From an uncultured Candidatus Saccharibacteria bacterium (lineage in GTDB: Bacteria > Patescibacteriota > Saccharimonadia > Saccharimonadales > Saccharimonadaceae), in assembly GCA_915070155.1 (NCBI GenBank), contig CAJZFK010000019.1:1-10562 (forward strand): a stretch of DNA of 10,562 nucleotides, written 5' to 3'. The translations under genes and the position numbers were made by a program. Of this stretch, positions 1-5,987 are shown one piece after another (positions within the stretch are counted from its first letter, which is position 1; every line of letters starts with the position of its first letter). The notes under the pieces were generated by a model that worked only from the letters and a program-made list of their open reading frames with translations, was not told the DNA's origin and searched no databases.

Positions 1-44
1 TATTCTTGCGTCCAGTGCAGAATAGATATATATATTAAAAATGC

Positions 45-73
45 TTGCGCTTTTAAAAACGTTGTAGTATTAT
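45..73 (+). promoter_or_regulatory. Predicted promoter of the pilin gene
   Basis: TTGCGC (45-50) and TATTAT (68-73) are separated by 17 bases, a sigma70-like arrangement. Transcription would begin near base 80 and give a leader of about 35 bases, with AGGGGG (100-105) as ribosome binding site. Unlike most promoters here it has no TGn extension. TAGTAT (65-70) is an alternative -10. The rest of 1-114 is AT-rich, and no gene is recognised in it. Confidence 0.5.
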
Positions 74-114
74 CAAGTTACAAGTCAAACTAACAATTTA
101 GGGGGCACATTATC

Positions 115-570
115 GTGACTACAAAGAATATCAAAAATCAAGGTTTTACACTAGTTGAGCTTTTGATCGTTATCGTGATCATCGCAATTTTGACAGTTGT
201 TTCTTTGGTTGCATACAACGGTTTGCAAAACCAGGCAAAGACATCTGCTGCTAAATCTGCTGCTGACGCTGTTGCTAAGAAAGCTGAGCTATACAACACA
301 GCAAAGAGTAGTTATCCAGATAAATTAGAAGACTTAACAGACAAGACTGTTGGTACTCCTCCTGTTTCACAGACTGGCGAACCATACTACTTGGACGAAA
401 GCACAGTTAAGAAAGGTACTCTTGGTAATGCTGGTGATACTCCTACTACTCCTCCTACAGAGGCTAACACTATTGAGTATGAGGCATGTACAGACCATCA
501 GGGTGCGCGCGTTAAGTACTACAATTTCTCAAGTCGTCAAGTAGAACAGCGAACAATCGGTTCTTGCTAA
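115..570 (+). CDS. Type IV pilin-like (prepilin) protein
   Basis: This 151-residue prepilin has a short basic leader ending QG, then F11-TLVE-15 and a hydrophobic helix to about residue 34. It is the class III signal cut by prepilin peptidase between G10 and F11; E15 is the conserved Glu5 of the mature pilin. The amphipathic helix continues to about residue 65. A variable soluble domain follows, with a Thr/Pro-rich stretch at 109-114. Cys125 and the terminal Cys151 could form the disulfide loop typical of type IVa pilins. The start is GTG with AGGGGG nine bases upstream; no ATG is available. Base usage (many GCT, ACT, CCT codons) differs from its neighbours and suggests high expression. No other pilus gene is in view. 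Major pilin, minor pilin or pseudopilin cannot be separated from sequence alone. In Saccharibacteria, type IV pili have been linked to surface motility on hosts; a role here is inference. Confidence 0.85.
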   Translation: MTTKNIKNQGFTLVELLIVIVIIAILTVVSLVAYNGLQNQAKTSAAKSAADAVAKKAELYNTAKSSYPDKLEDLTDKTVGTPPVSQTGEPYYLDESTVKKGTLGNAGDTPTTPPTEANTIEYEACTDHQGARVKYYNFSSRQVEQRTIGSC

Positions 571-588
571 TTAGCTAAGTGCATAAGT

Positions 589-618
589 AAAAACTCCGGC
601 GTTATGTCGGAGTTTTTT
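589..618. terminator. Bidirectional terminator shared by the pilin gene and glyA
   Basis: The stem AAACTCCG (591-598) pairs with CGGAGTTT (608-615). G599-C600 can pair further with G606-T607, closing a five-base loop. A T-run (613-618) follows on the plus strand, and an A-run (589-593) gives a U-tract on the minus strand. It lies 20 bases after the pilin stop and 16 bases after the glyA stop, so it can end both convergent transcripts. Confidence 0.85.
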
Positions 619-633
619 ATGTGCGGGTTTATA

Positions 634-1902
634 TTAAATATTGCGTAGAGTATGGCAGAAATCTACAACTTCTTTGCGAAGTTCGGCTAGCACTTCGTCA
701 TTGTCACGATTATCTATTGACCGCCTCATCCATTCCGCGATTTTTTCCATGTCGTCTTCTTTGGCGCCGCGTGTTGTGACGGCTGGCGTGCCTAAGCGAA
801 TACCGCTTGGCCTGAATCTTGGTAGTGGGTCGTCTGGAATCGCATTGGCATTCAGTGTCAGACCAATTTTGTCCATGGCGATTTCCGCTTCCTTGCCGTC
901 AATGCCGAAGCTGCTGTGAATATCTGCCAGAATTAAATGGTTGCTGGTGCCGCCAGTTACTAGCTTAAAGCCGCGCTTTTGCAGCTCTTCCGCCAGTCTT
1001 TTCGCGTTTTTAACAATTTGTTCAGCGTAATCCTTGAACTCTGGCTGTAAAGCTTCACCGAACGCTACGGCTTTTGCAGCGATGGTGTGCATGTGCGGTC
1101 CGCCTTGCGTGCCAGGGAATACCGCTCGATCGATCAACGTAGGTAAATTTTCGAGAGTTTTCTCTGGTTTTTTCAATGGATTGCCAACTATTCCTCGACT
1201 AAGAATCAGCCCGCCTCGTGGTCCACGCAGAGTTTTATGAGTTGTTGTGGTAATTACATGAAAGCCATAGTCGAACGGGTTTTTGGCAACGCCACTAACG
1301 ATTAGCCCCGCAATGTGGCTCATATCCGCCATTAGCATAGCGCCGACCTCATTACCAATTTCGGCAAATTTTTCATAATCTAACTCTCGTGGATATGCCG
1401 AAAATCCCGCCAAAATGATCTTTGGTTTGTGTTTTAATGCCAATTGACGAATTTCTTCATAATCAATTTCGCCAGTATCGATATTTTTTATACCATAGCG
1501 AATGAAGTTGTATTCTCTGGCGCTACGAGTAACTGGAGCTCCGTGCGTAAGATGTCCGCCGTGAGCCAAATCCATAGCCAGAATAGTGTCGCCGGGCTCG
1601 CACCAAGCGTAATAAACCGCCTCATTAGCCTGTGCGCCAGAATGTGGCTGGACGTTAGCGTGATCTGCTTTGAAAAGTTTTTTAGCGCGGTCAATTGCCA
1701 GCTGCTCGACTTGATCAGTGTTTTCTTGTCCGCCGTAATAGCGTCGACCAGGGTAGCCCTCTGAATATTTATTAGTGAAAACGCTACCGAGCGCCTGGAG
1801 TACATCTGATGAAACGTAATTCTCGCTAGGAATCAGTTCCAGGCCGTCCGTTTGACGCTTTTTTTCTGCTTTTATAAGTTCTTCAATTTGCTTGTCTTTC
1901 AT
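634..1902 (-). CDS. glyA: Serine hydroxymethyltransferase
   Basis: This 422-residue PLP enzyme converts serine and tetrahydrofolate to glycine and 5,10-methylene-THF in the cytoplasm. Visible family motifs are LIPSENY (23-29), the YPGRRYYGG loop (50-58), ADMSHIAGL (192-200, with Asp193 for the PLP ring nitrogen), and TTTTHKTLRGPRGG (218-231) with Lys223 as the PLP Schiff-base lysine. Arg369 in SGIRLGT binds the substrate carboxylate. Length is normal for bacterial GlyA (about 415-430). An in-frame ATG exists at 1950, but 1902 is preferred: GGAGG (1910-1914) sits seven bases ahead of it and the family N-terminus begins there. The upstream ATG also lies above the predicted transcription start (about 1918). 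The gene is convergent with the pilin and divergent from murA. Its product feeds FolD, encoded further right in this window. Confidence 0.97.
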   Translation of the reverse strand: MKDKQIEELIKAEKKRQTDGLELIPSENYVSSDVLQALGSVFTNKYSEGYPGRRYYGGQENTDQVEQLAIDRAKKLFKADHANVQPHSGAQANEAVYYAWCEPGDTILAMDLAHGGHLTHGAPVTRSAREYNFIRYGIKNIDTGEIDYEEIRQLALKHKPKIILAGFSAYPRELDYEKFAEIGNEVGAMLMADMSHIAGLIVSGVAKNPFDYGFHVITTTTHKTLRGPRGGLILSRGIVGNPLKKPEKTLENLPTLIDRAVFPGTQGGPHMHTIAAKAVAFGEALQPEFKDYAEQIVKNAKRLAEELQKRGFKLVTGGTSNHLILADIHSSFGIDGKEAEIAMDKIGLTLNANAIPDDPLPRFRPSGIRLGTPAVTTRGAKEDDMEKIAEWMRRSIDNRDNDEVLAELRKEVVDFCHTLRNI

Positions 1903-1924
1903 GACTAAACCTCCATTAATACTT

Positions 1925-1933
1925 ATTATATCA
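1925..1933 (-). promoter_or_regulatory. Predicted extended -10 promoter of glyA
   Basis: On the minus strand TGA-TATAAT reads from 1933 to 1925, a perfect extended -10. The -35 region (about 1948-1953, CTGATG) is weak. Transcription would begin near 1918, leaving about 16 leader bases that contain GGAGG. A second minus-strand match, TGA-TATATA (1949 to 1941), is an alternative. Confidence 0.6.
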
Positions 1934-1962
1934 TTGCTTATATATATCATCAGTGATATAAT
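1934..1962 (+). promoter_or_regulatory. Predicted promoter of HTH-murA, leaderless start
   Basis: TTGCTT (1934-1939) and TATAAT (1957-1962) are separated by 17 bases, and TGA (1954-1956) extends the -10. The predicted first transcribed base is 1969, the A of the ATG itself. No Shine-Dalgarno sequence lies in the six bases between. The mRNA is therefore predicted to be leaderless. Confidence 0.7.
1943..1960. repeat. Inverted repeat in the glyA-murA divergent promoter region
   Basis: TATATCA (1943-1949) and TGATATA (1954-1960) form a perfect 7-bp inverted repeat with a 4-base spacer (TCAG). It overlaps the murA -10 and abuts the glyA promoter. It could be an operator, for instance for the XRE-type domain encoded by murA. 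It could also simply be two opposed extended -10 elements, since TGATATA contains that motif. Confidence 0.45.
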
Positions 1963-1968
1963 TTACGC

Positions 1969-3492
1969 ATGATAAAAGACAAGTATCTTCAAAAAATCGG
2001 CAATTTAATCGCTGAAAATCGTCAAAAACAAGGTCTGACGCAGACGCAATTAGCTGAGGCGATTGGCACGTCGCAAAGTGCTATTAATCGCATTGAAAAC
2101 GGGGGTCAGAATATTAGCATTGAGATGATTGCTCGAATTAGTGAAGTGCTTAATAACAATATTGTGACTGTAAATCATTCCGGAAAAATGAATTTTAAGG
2201 TAACTGGCGGCAAAAAATTGTCTGGTGAGATACAAGTTAAGACTAGTAAAAATGCTGCAGTGGGTCTTCTCTGTGCAAGTTTGTTGAATAAGGGGAAGAC
2301 GACGCTTAGGAAAGTGGCGCGAATTGAAGAGGTTAACCGAATTATCGAGGTTTTGAATTCGATTGGTGTTAAAACTCGTTGGTTGGATGGCAGTGATCTT
2401 GAGATCGTGCCGCCAGCGCGCTTGAAACTTGAAGATATGGATATTGCTGCGGCGAAGAGAACTAGGACGGTAATTATGTTCCTTGGTCCGCTACTGCATC
2501 AATATGACGATTTCAAATTGCCGTTTGCTGGCGGCTGTAATTTAGGGAAGCGCACGGTTGAGCCTCATCTTAGTGGATTAAGGCATTTTGGAATGAATGT
2601 CACGGCGGAGACTGATTATTATCACGCAAAAACTGATGTCAATTCTGGCGATCGAACGATTTTGTTGACGGAGCGTGGCGATACGGTGACGGAAAATATA
2701 ATTATGGCTGCGGCGTTGTCGCCAAACACTACCATCATCCGCAATGCTAGCCCAAATTACATGGTTCAAGACGTTTGTTTCTTTTTGAAGAAATTGGGCG
2801 TGAAAATTGAGGGAATTGGTACGACAACCTTGAAAATCACGGGTCGTAAACGAATTAGTAAAAATCTGGACTATTATCCGAGCGAAGATCCAATTGAAGC
2901 GATGAGTTTTATTGCGGCGGCTGCAGTGACGGATTCGGAAATTACTATTCGCCGTGCTCCGATTGAGTTCTTGGAAATTGAATTAGCGACATTGGCGGAA
3001 ATGGGGCTTAAGTTTGAACTCAGCAAGGAATATTTTGCTAATAATGGACAAACTCGTTTGGTTGATATTAAATTGCAGCGTTCCAAACTCCAGGCAGCAA
3101 AGGATAAACTTCACGCCTTGCCGTTTCCCGGAATTAATATGGACAATTTGCCGTTCTTGGGGCTTATCGCGACGGCGGCTAAGGGGCGCACGTTGGTCCA
3201 CGACTGGAGCTACGAAAACCGAGCAATTTACTTTACAGAGCTAAGCAAGCTGAATGCGCAAATAGAGTTGGTTGATCCACACCGTGTTTACATTACTGGC
3301 CCAACCAAGTGGAAGCCGGCAGATGTTGTTGCTCCGCCAGCGCTTCGTCCGTCCGTTGTGATACTTTTGGCAATGCTTGCTGCTCCAGGTGTATCGATTC
3401 TTCGCGACGTATATTCAATTAATCGCGGATACGAGGAATTGGCGGCGCGCTTAAATTCGCTAGGTGCTGATATTGAAGTGATTATTGAATAG
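1969..3492 (+). CDS. murA: XRE-type HTH fused to MurA-like UDP-GlcNAc 1-carboxyvinyltransferase
   Basis: This 507-residue protein has two parts. Residues 8-64 form a Cro/C1-type helix-turn-helix (LTQTQLAEAIGTSQSAINRIE, about 23-43). From about residue 74 to the end it is an EPT-fold MurA, which transfers enolpyruvate from PEP to UDP-GlcNAc as the first committed step of peptidoglycan synthesis. MurA residues seen, with E. coli numbers: Lys94-Asn95 (K22-N23), Arg166 (R91), Cys190 in AGGCNLG (C115, the fosfomycin target), Arg195 (R120), His200 (H125), Arg418 in ENR (R331), Arg460 (R371) and Arg486 in NRGYE (R397). Departures: the usual FPTDMQ carrying D305 reads FPGINMDN (386-393), and the D369 position reads Ala458. 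MurA is normally about 420 residues, and the excess is the HTH. The ATG at 1969 has no Shine-Dalgarno and lies at the predicted transcript start. Its stop overlaps that of the convergent phosphorylase gene by 11 bases. MurA-family assignment is firm; normal activity and DNA binding are inference. Confidence 0.93.
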   Translation: MIKDKYLQKIGNLIAENRQKQGLTQTQLAEAIGTSQSAINRIENGGQNISIEMIARISEVLNNNIVTVNHSGKMNFKVTGGKKLSGEIQVKTSKNAAVGLLCASLLNKGKTTLRKVARIEEVNRIIEVLNSIGVKTRWLDGSDLEIVPPARLKLEDMDIAAAKRTRTVIMFLGPLLHQYDDFKLPFAGGCNLGKRTVEPHLSGLRHFGMNVTAETDYYHAKTDVNSGDRTILLTERGDTVTENIIMAAALSPNTTIIRNASPNYMVQDVCFFLKKLGVKIEGIGTTTLKITGRKRISKNLDYYPSEDPIEAMSFIAAAAVTDSEITIRRAPIEFLEIELATLAEMGLKFELSKEYFANNGQTRLVDIKLQRSKLQAAKDKLHALPFPGINMDNLPFLGLIATAAKGRTLVHDWSYENRAIYFTELSKLNAQIELVDPHRVYITGPTKWKPADVVAPPALRPSVVILLAMLAAPGVSILRDVYSINRGYEELAARLNSLGADIEVIIE

Positions 3493-5287
3493 GAATTCGC
3501 TTGATCTGCGGTTCTTTTTTAGGCTGGATTTGCGGTTTTGGAAAAATAAATTTGAGATAATCTTTCATCATTCGGGCGCCAGAAATAATTGGCAAATAGT
3601 TGCTTAATTGGTGGCGGATATGCTTTTCTAGCAATTGGTCATTTTTCAAAATAGCGGCAGCTTTATGCATGTTGACGTACAGAGATGAAACTTCGGCTTC
3701 GTAGTTTCTCCCGGTAACCTCGAGGCAAGCGATTGGCTGGACATCGGCAACGCCACCGTCACTAGTGGAGATGAGGAGTTTCAAGTTGGCGACGTCTTTC
3801 TCCCATGAAGTGCCGCACGCTTCTAATCCGATAATAGGAATATTTATCGAGGCATCCGAGCCGATTGCTAACGCTCGCCCCAACTCTTCATCGTAATCTT
3901 GTATATAATGAACACGCTCCTTGAGGACTGGATCGTTATCAATCAATTTTAATACCTCGAGCAATTTCTGATACATTGTCACGTCACCTTGGTGAACTTT
4001 TCCTGTCAGAATATAATGCGCGTTGTGGCTAATGAGAATTTGGCGCAACGAATTTGGGTTTTCAAATGGCATATAAGGTCGTTTGTAATTGGCGAATCTT
4101 CGCTTGAAGTCGAATAATATTGCATTTTCTGGGATTTGTATGGATTTTCCGTACTGATCTTTGCGACTCAATAGGACTCGATTCAACTCCTTTCGACCGA
4201 GTTTTTTCAAATACCTCAAATCCGCGCTACTCAGCGAGTCTAATTTTTCAGAAAAATCGTTCGTGGGCAGCCCAAATTTATCGATAACACCGTGATCGCG
4301 ATACGTTTGCAACGTTTCAGGTAGCACCCACGTTTCAAGATCTATTCCATTAGTAATGGCTTGAAATTTAACTTTGTCGTTGTTACGGTCGCGGAAATTT
4401 GCTACACGGGCGTGTAGTTTACTTACGCCATTCTTCGCTTCAGTAAGTTCAATTGCCAAAAGATTCGGCCTCAATCTGTCATTACGGAATTGTTCCATTA
4501 GCCAGCAACGTACGGCGTTGCTCTTTATATTTGGCAGAACTAATTTTTCAAATTGCGAACGATGAAATTCCGGTTCGGCTGCTTGAAGAAGCGTGTGGTT
4601 CGTATAAAGTGTGTGCTTGCGAACGTAAACGATGACTTCGTATAAATTCATTCCGTTGGCGCACAGTTCGTCTAGTCGTGCCAATGCGGCAAAAATCGTT
4701 GCGGTCTCATTAAGTTGAATAACAGCCGGCTTAATACCGAGGAGTTTTAATGCTTTATAGCCACCAAATCCCAGCGCTACTTCTTGGTATAGTCTATGAT
4801 CGCCAGATCCGTCGCCTTCGTACAATTGCCCAAAGTTCGGTTCTGAAATTGTAACAAATTGCGTTGAACCGAGCGTCTTCTTAAAAATGCTTAAGCTTGC
4901 ATCTGGGAATCCATTTGAACTTACGAAAACTTCGTCAATATATTCAAATCCGTAATCTTGAGGTGAAACGGATTCCGAAAACTCTTCTTGTGCGAGGTTG
5001 GTGATTTTCTGGTGTGATTCGCTACGATAAAACGGTGTCACCACTACGAATGGAACTTCTAATTTTTCAGCTACACGTCGCGTGTCCGCCGCAAGAACTC
5101 CGAGTCCGCCGCCACCTTTAATACCATTGGATTTATCATAAATTTCCATCGTCCAATAGACGTATGGTCGGTTTTCAGATAATTGATGCGTTAAGCTGCT
5201 TCGTTCAATTACATCATAAAACTCGGACGCATCTTCAATATCATGTGGTTGGTATTTCGGCTTTTCTGTATAAATATATGGATCCAT
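3482..5287 (-). CDS. glgP: Alpha-glucan (glycogen/maltodextrin) phosphorylase, short form, GT35
   Basis: The predicted enzyme uses phosphate to release glucose 1-phosphate from alpha-1,4-glucans. GT35 signatures appear in order along its 601 residues: GGGGLGVLAAD (58-68), QLNET (191-195), YTNHT (228-232, with His231 matching rabbit H377), TNGIDLETW (312-320), FKRRFANYKR (394-403, Lys402-Arg403 matching phosphate-binding K568-R569), GKVHQGD (429-435) and EACGTSWEK (489-497), with Lys497 where PLP is bound. It is much shorter than classical GlgP/MalP (about 800), and its lysine motif differs from the usual SGTGNMK or SGTSGMK. QLNET lacks the His of QLNDTH. A basic, proline-rich tail (583-601) follows the catalytic part. 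The ATG at 5287 has AAGGG five bases upstream. tRNA-Gly ends 32 bases upstream on the same strand with no terminator or promoter seen between, so the two are probably co-transcribed. The substrate is uncertain. Confidence 0.85.
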   Translation of the reverse strand: MDPYIYTEKPKYQPHDIEDASEFYDVIERSSLTHQLSENRPYVYWTMEIYDKSNGIKGGGGLGVLAADTRRVAEKLEVPFVVVTPFYRSESHQKITNLAQEEFSESVSPQDYGFEYIDEVFVSSNGFPDASLSIFKKTLGSTQFVTISEPNFGQLYEGDGSGDHRLYQEVALGFGGYKALKLLGIKPAVIQLNETATIFAALARLDELCANGMNLYEVIVYVRKHTLYTNHTLLQAAEPEFHRSQFEKLVLPNIKSNAVRCWLMEQFRNDRLRPNLLAIELTEAKNGVSKLHARVANFRDRNNDKVKFQAITNGIDLETWVLPETLQTYRDHGVIDKFGLPTNDFSEKLDSLSSADLRYLKKLGRKELNRVLLSRKDQYGKSIQIPENAILFDFKRRFANYKRPYMPFENPNSLRQILISHNAHYILTGKVHQGDVTMYQKLLEVLKLIDNDPVLKERVHYIQDYDEELGRALAIGSDASINIPIIGLEACGTSWEKDVANLKLLISTSDGGVADVQPIACLEVTGRNYEAEVSSLYVNMHKAAAILKNDQLLEKHIRHQLSNYLPIISGARMMKDYLKFIFPKPQIQPKKEPQIKRIPIQ

Positions 5288-5319
5288 CGATGCCCTTTAT
5301 GGATTGAAATTGTCTAACT

Positions 5320-5394
5320 TGGTGCGGGTGGGGAGAATCGAACTCCCATCTCAAGTTTGGAAAACTTGCATACTAACCGCTGTACTACACCCGC
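5320..5394 (-). tRNA. tRNA-Gly (anticodon TCC)
   Basis: A full cloverleaf reads on the minus strand. Acceptor GCGGGTG pairs with CACCCGC, anticodon stem CAAGT with ACTTG around loop TTTCCAA, and T-stem GGGAG with CTCCC around TTCGATT. The discriminator is A, and CCA is encoded (5320-5322). The anticodon at 5359-5361 reads GGA and GGG codons. The phosphorylase gene follows 32 bases downstream. Confidence 0.96.
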
Positions 5395-5400
5395 AAGCTT

Positions 5401-5429
5401 TTACTATTGTAGCAGAAAGATGTTATAAT
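5401..5429 (+). promoter_or_regulatory. Predicted promoter of tRNA-Arg
   Basis: TATAAT (5424-5429) is preceded by TGT (5421-5423), an extended -10. The -35 is weak (TTACTA, 5401-5406, 17-base spacer) and touches the -10 of the divergent tRNA-Gly promoter. The predicted start is near 5436, only about two bases before the mature tRNA 5' end. Confidence 0.65.
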
Positions 5430-5434
5430 GTGAA
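5406..5434 (-). promoter_or_regulatory. Predicted promoter of tRNA-Gly (and the phosphorylase gene)
   Basis: On the minus strand TTCACA (5434-5429) and TACAAT (5411-5406) are 17 bases apart, with TGC extending the -10. The predicted start is near 5399, five bases before the tRNA. It interlocks with the tRNA-Arg promoter: each -35 touches the other's -10. Confidence 0.7.
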
Positions 5435-5437
5435 TAC

Positions 5438-5514
5438 GCCCTGATAGCTCAGTTGGATAGAGCAGAGGACTTCTAAGCCTAAGGTCGTAGGTTCGAATCC
5501 TACTCGGGGCGCCA
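5438..5514 (+). tRNA. tRNA-Arg (anticodon TCT)
   Basis: Acceptor GCCCTGA pairs with TCGGGGC (one T-G wobble), D-stem GCTC with GAGC, and T-stem GTAGG with CCTAC around TTCGAAT. The discriminator is G, and CCA is encoded (5512-5514). The anticodon loop CTTCTAA places TCT at 5472-5474, for AGA and AGG codons. Oddly, the anticodon stem GAGGA/GCCTA has only three Watson-Crick pairs, with G-A at the base (5465/5481) and A-G next to the loop (5469/5477). Everything else looks functional. Confidence 0.93.
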
Positions 5515-5538
5515 TTTCATATAACTAATGGGGGATAT

Positions 5539-5952
5539 ATGGACGCGAATCAGAAGCCGCAAATGACACGGGAAATGATGGAAAGGCTATATGGTCGTAT
5601 GAATACGTTGAGCAATAGTAGCTCTAGAGCGTATGGGGATACGGGCAGAATGCTAACCGCTAATCGTAGCGTGAATTCAGGGCGTCGATATATTAAAGGA
5701 TACGAATCTTCGATATCGGCCAATAATTCTGATAATAGAAGGTGTACTCCTAGTTCAGGAGTGAGTGGATCGGTTCAGTCTGATAATTCTAGTAGTGTAG
5801 TTGACGCGGGATTGCCTGGTGGCAATCGACGAGTCAATGGTCTACAAAATAACAATGTTCCGTCAGGTGCGAATAACTCTCGCCAATCGTTTAACGCTAA
5901 TCGAACTACTTTTCGCGAGCCGCCTTCTCGCGGATATAATCCGTTTGGATAA
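5539..5952 (+). CDS. Hypothetical Asn/Ser/Arg/Gly-rich low-complexity protein
   Basis: I do not recognise this 137-residue protein. Apart from a short possible helix at 8-24 (Met-, Arg- and Glu-containing), it is dominated by Ser, Asn, Arg and Gly with almost no large hydrophobic residues. It is therefore probably disordered and basic. There is one cysteine (Cys69), no signal peptide and no membrane segment. It ends in a Pro/aromatic tail (PPSRGYNPFG, 128-137). Evidence that it is a gene: GGGGGA (5530-5535) just before the ATG, though only three bases away, an open frame throughout, and a strong terminator directly after the TAA. tRNA-Arg ends 24 bases upstream with no terminator between, so it is probably read from the tRNA promoter. 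A nucleic-acid-binding or surface role is conceivable but unsupported. Confidence 0.7.
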   Translation: MDANQKPQMTREMMERLYGRMNTLSNSSSRAYGDTGRMLTANRSVNSGRRYIKGYESSISANNSDNRRCTPSSGVSGSVQSDNSSSVVDAGLPGGNRRVNGLQNNNVPSGANNSRQSFNANRTTFREPPSRGYNPFG

Positions 5953-5953
5953 A

Positions 5954-5987
5954 TAAAAAATCCTCACTTCGTGTGAGGTTATTTTTT
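5954..5987. terminator. Bidirectional terminator between the 137-residue gene and tRNA-Lys
   Basis: CCTCAC (5962-5967) pairs with GTGAGG (5973-5978) around TTCGT. The flanks are an A-run (5954-5960) and a T-run (5982-5987), so it works in both directions. It lies directly after the stop of the plus-strand gene and directly after the encoded CCA of tRNA-Lys, whose last base is the last T of the run. Confidence 0.88.

Noticed and set aside
1444..1805. Open frames of about 105 codons on both strands inside glyA
   Set aside because: They overlap a strongly conserved enzyme in other frames, have no ribosome binding site and encode nothing recognisable.
1903..1950. A 16-residue N-terminal extension of GlyA from the ATG at 1950
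   Set aside because: The predicted promoter and transcript start lie inside this stretch, GGAGG precedes the ATG at 1902, and GlyA proteins begin there.
3497..3540. Near-repeat CTGCGGTT / TTGCGGTT at the phosphorylase 3' end
   Set aside because: It is explained by the repeated protein sequence PQIQ/PQIK in the basic, proline-rich tail and needs no DNA-level function.
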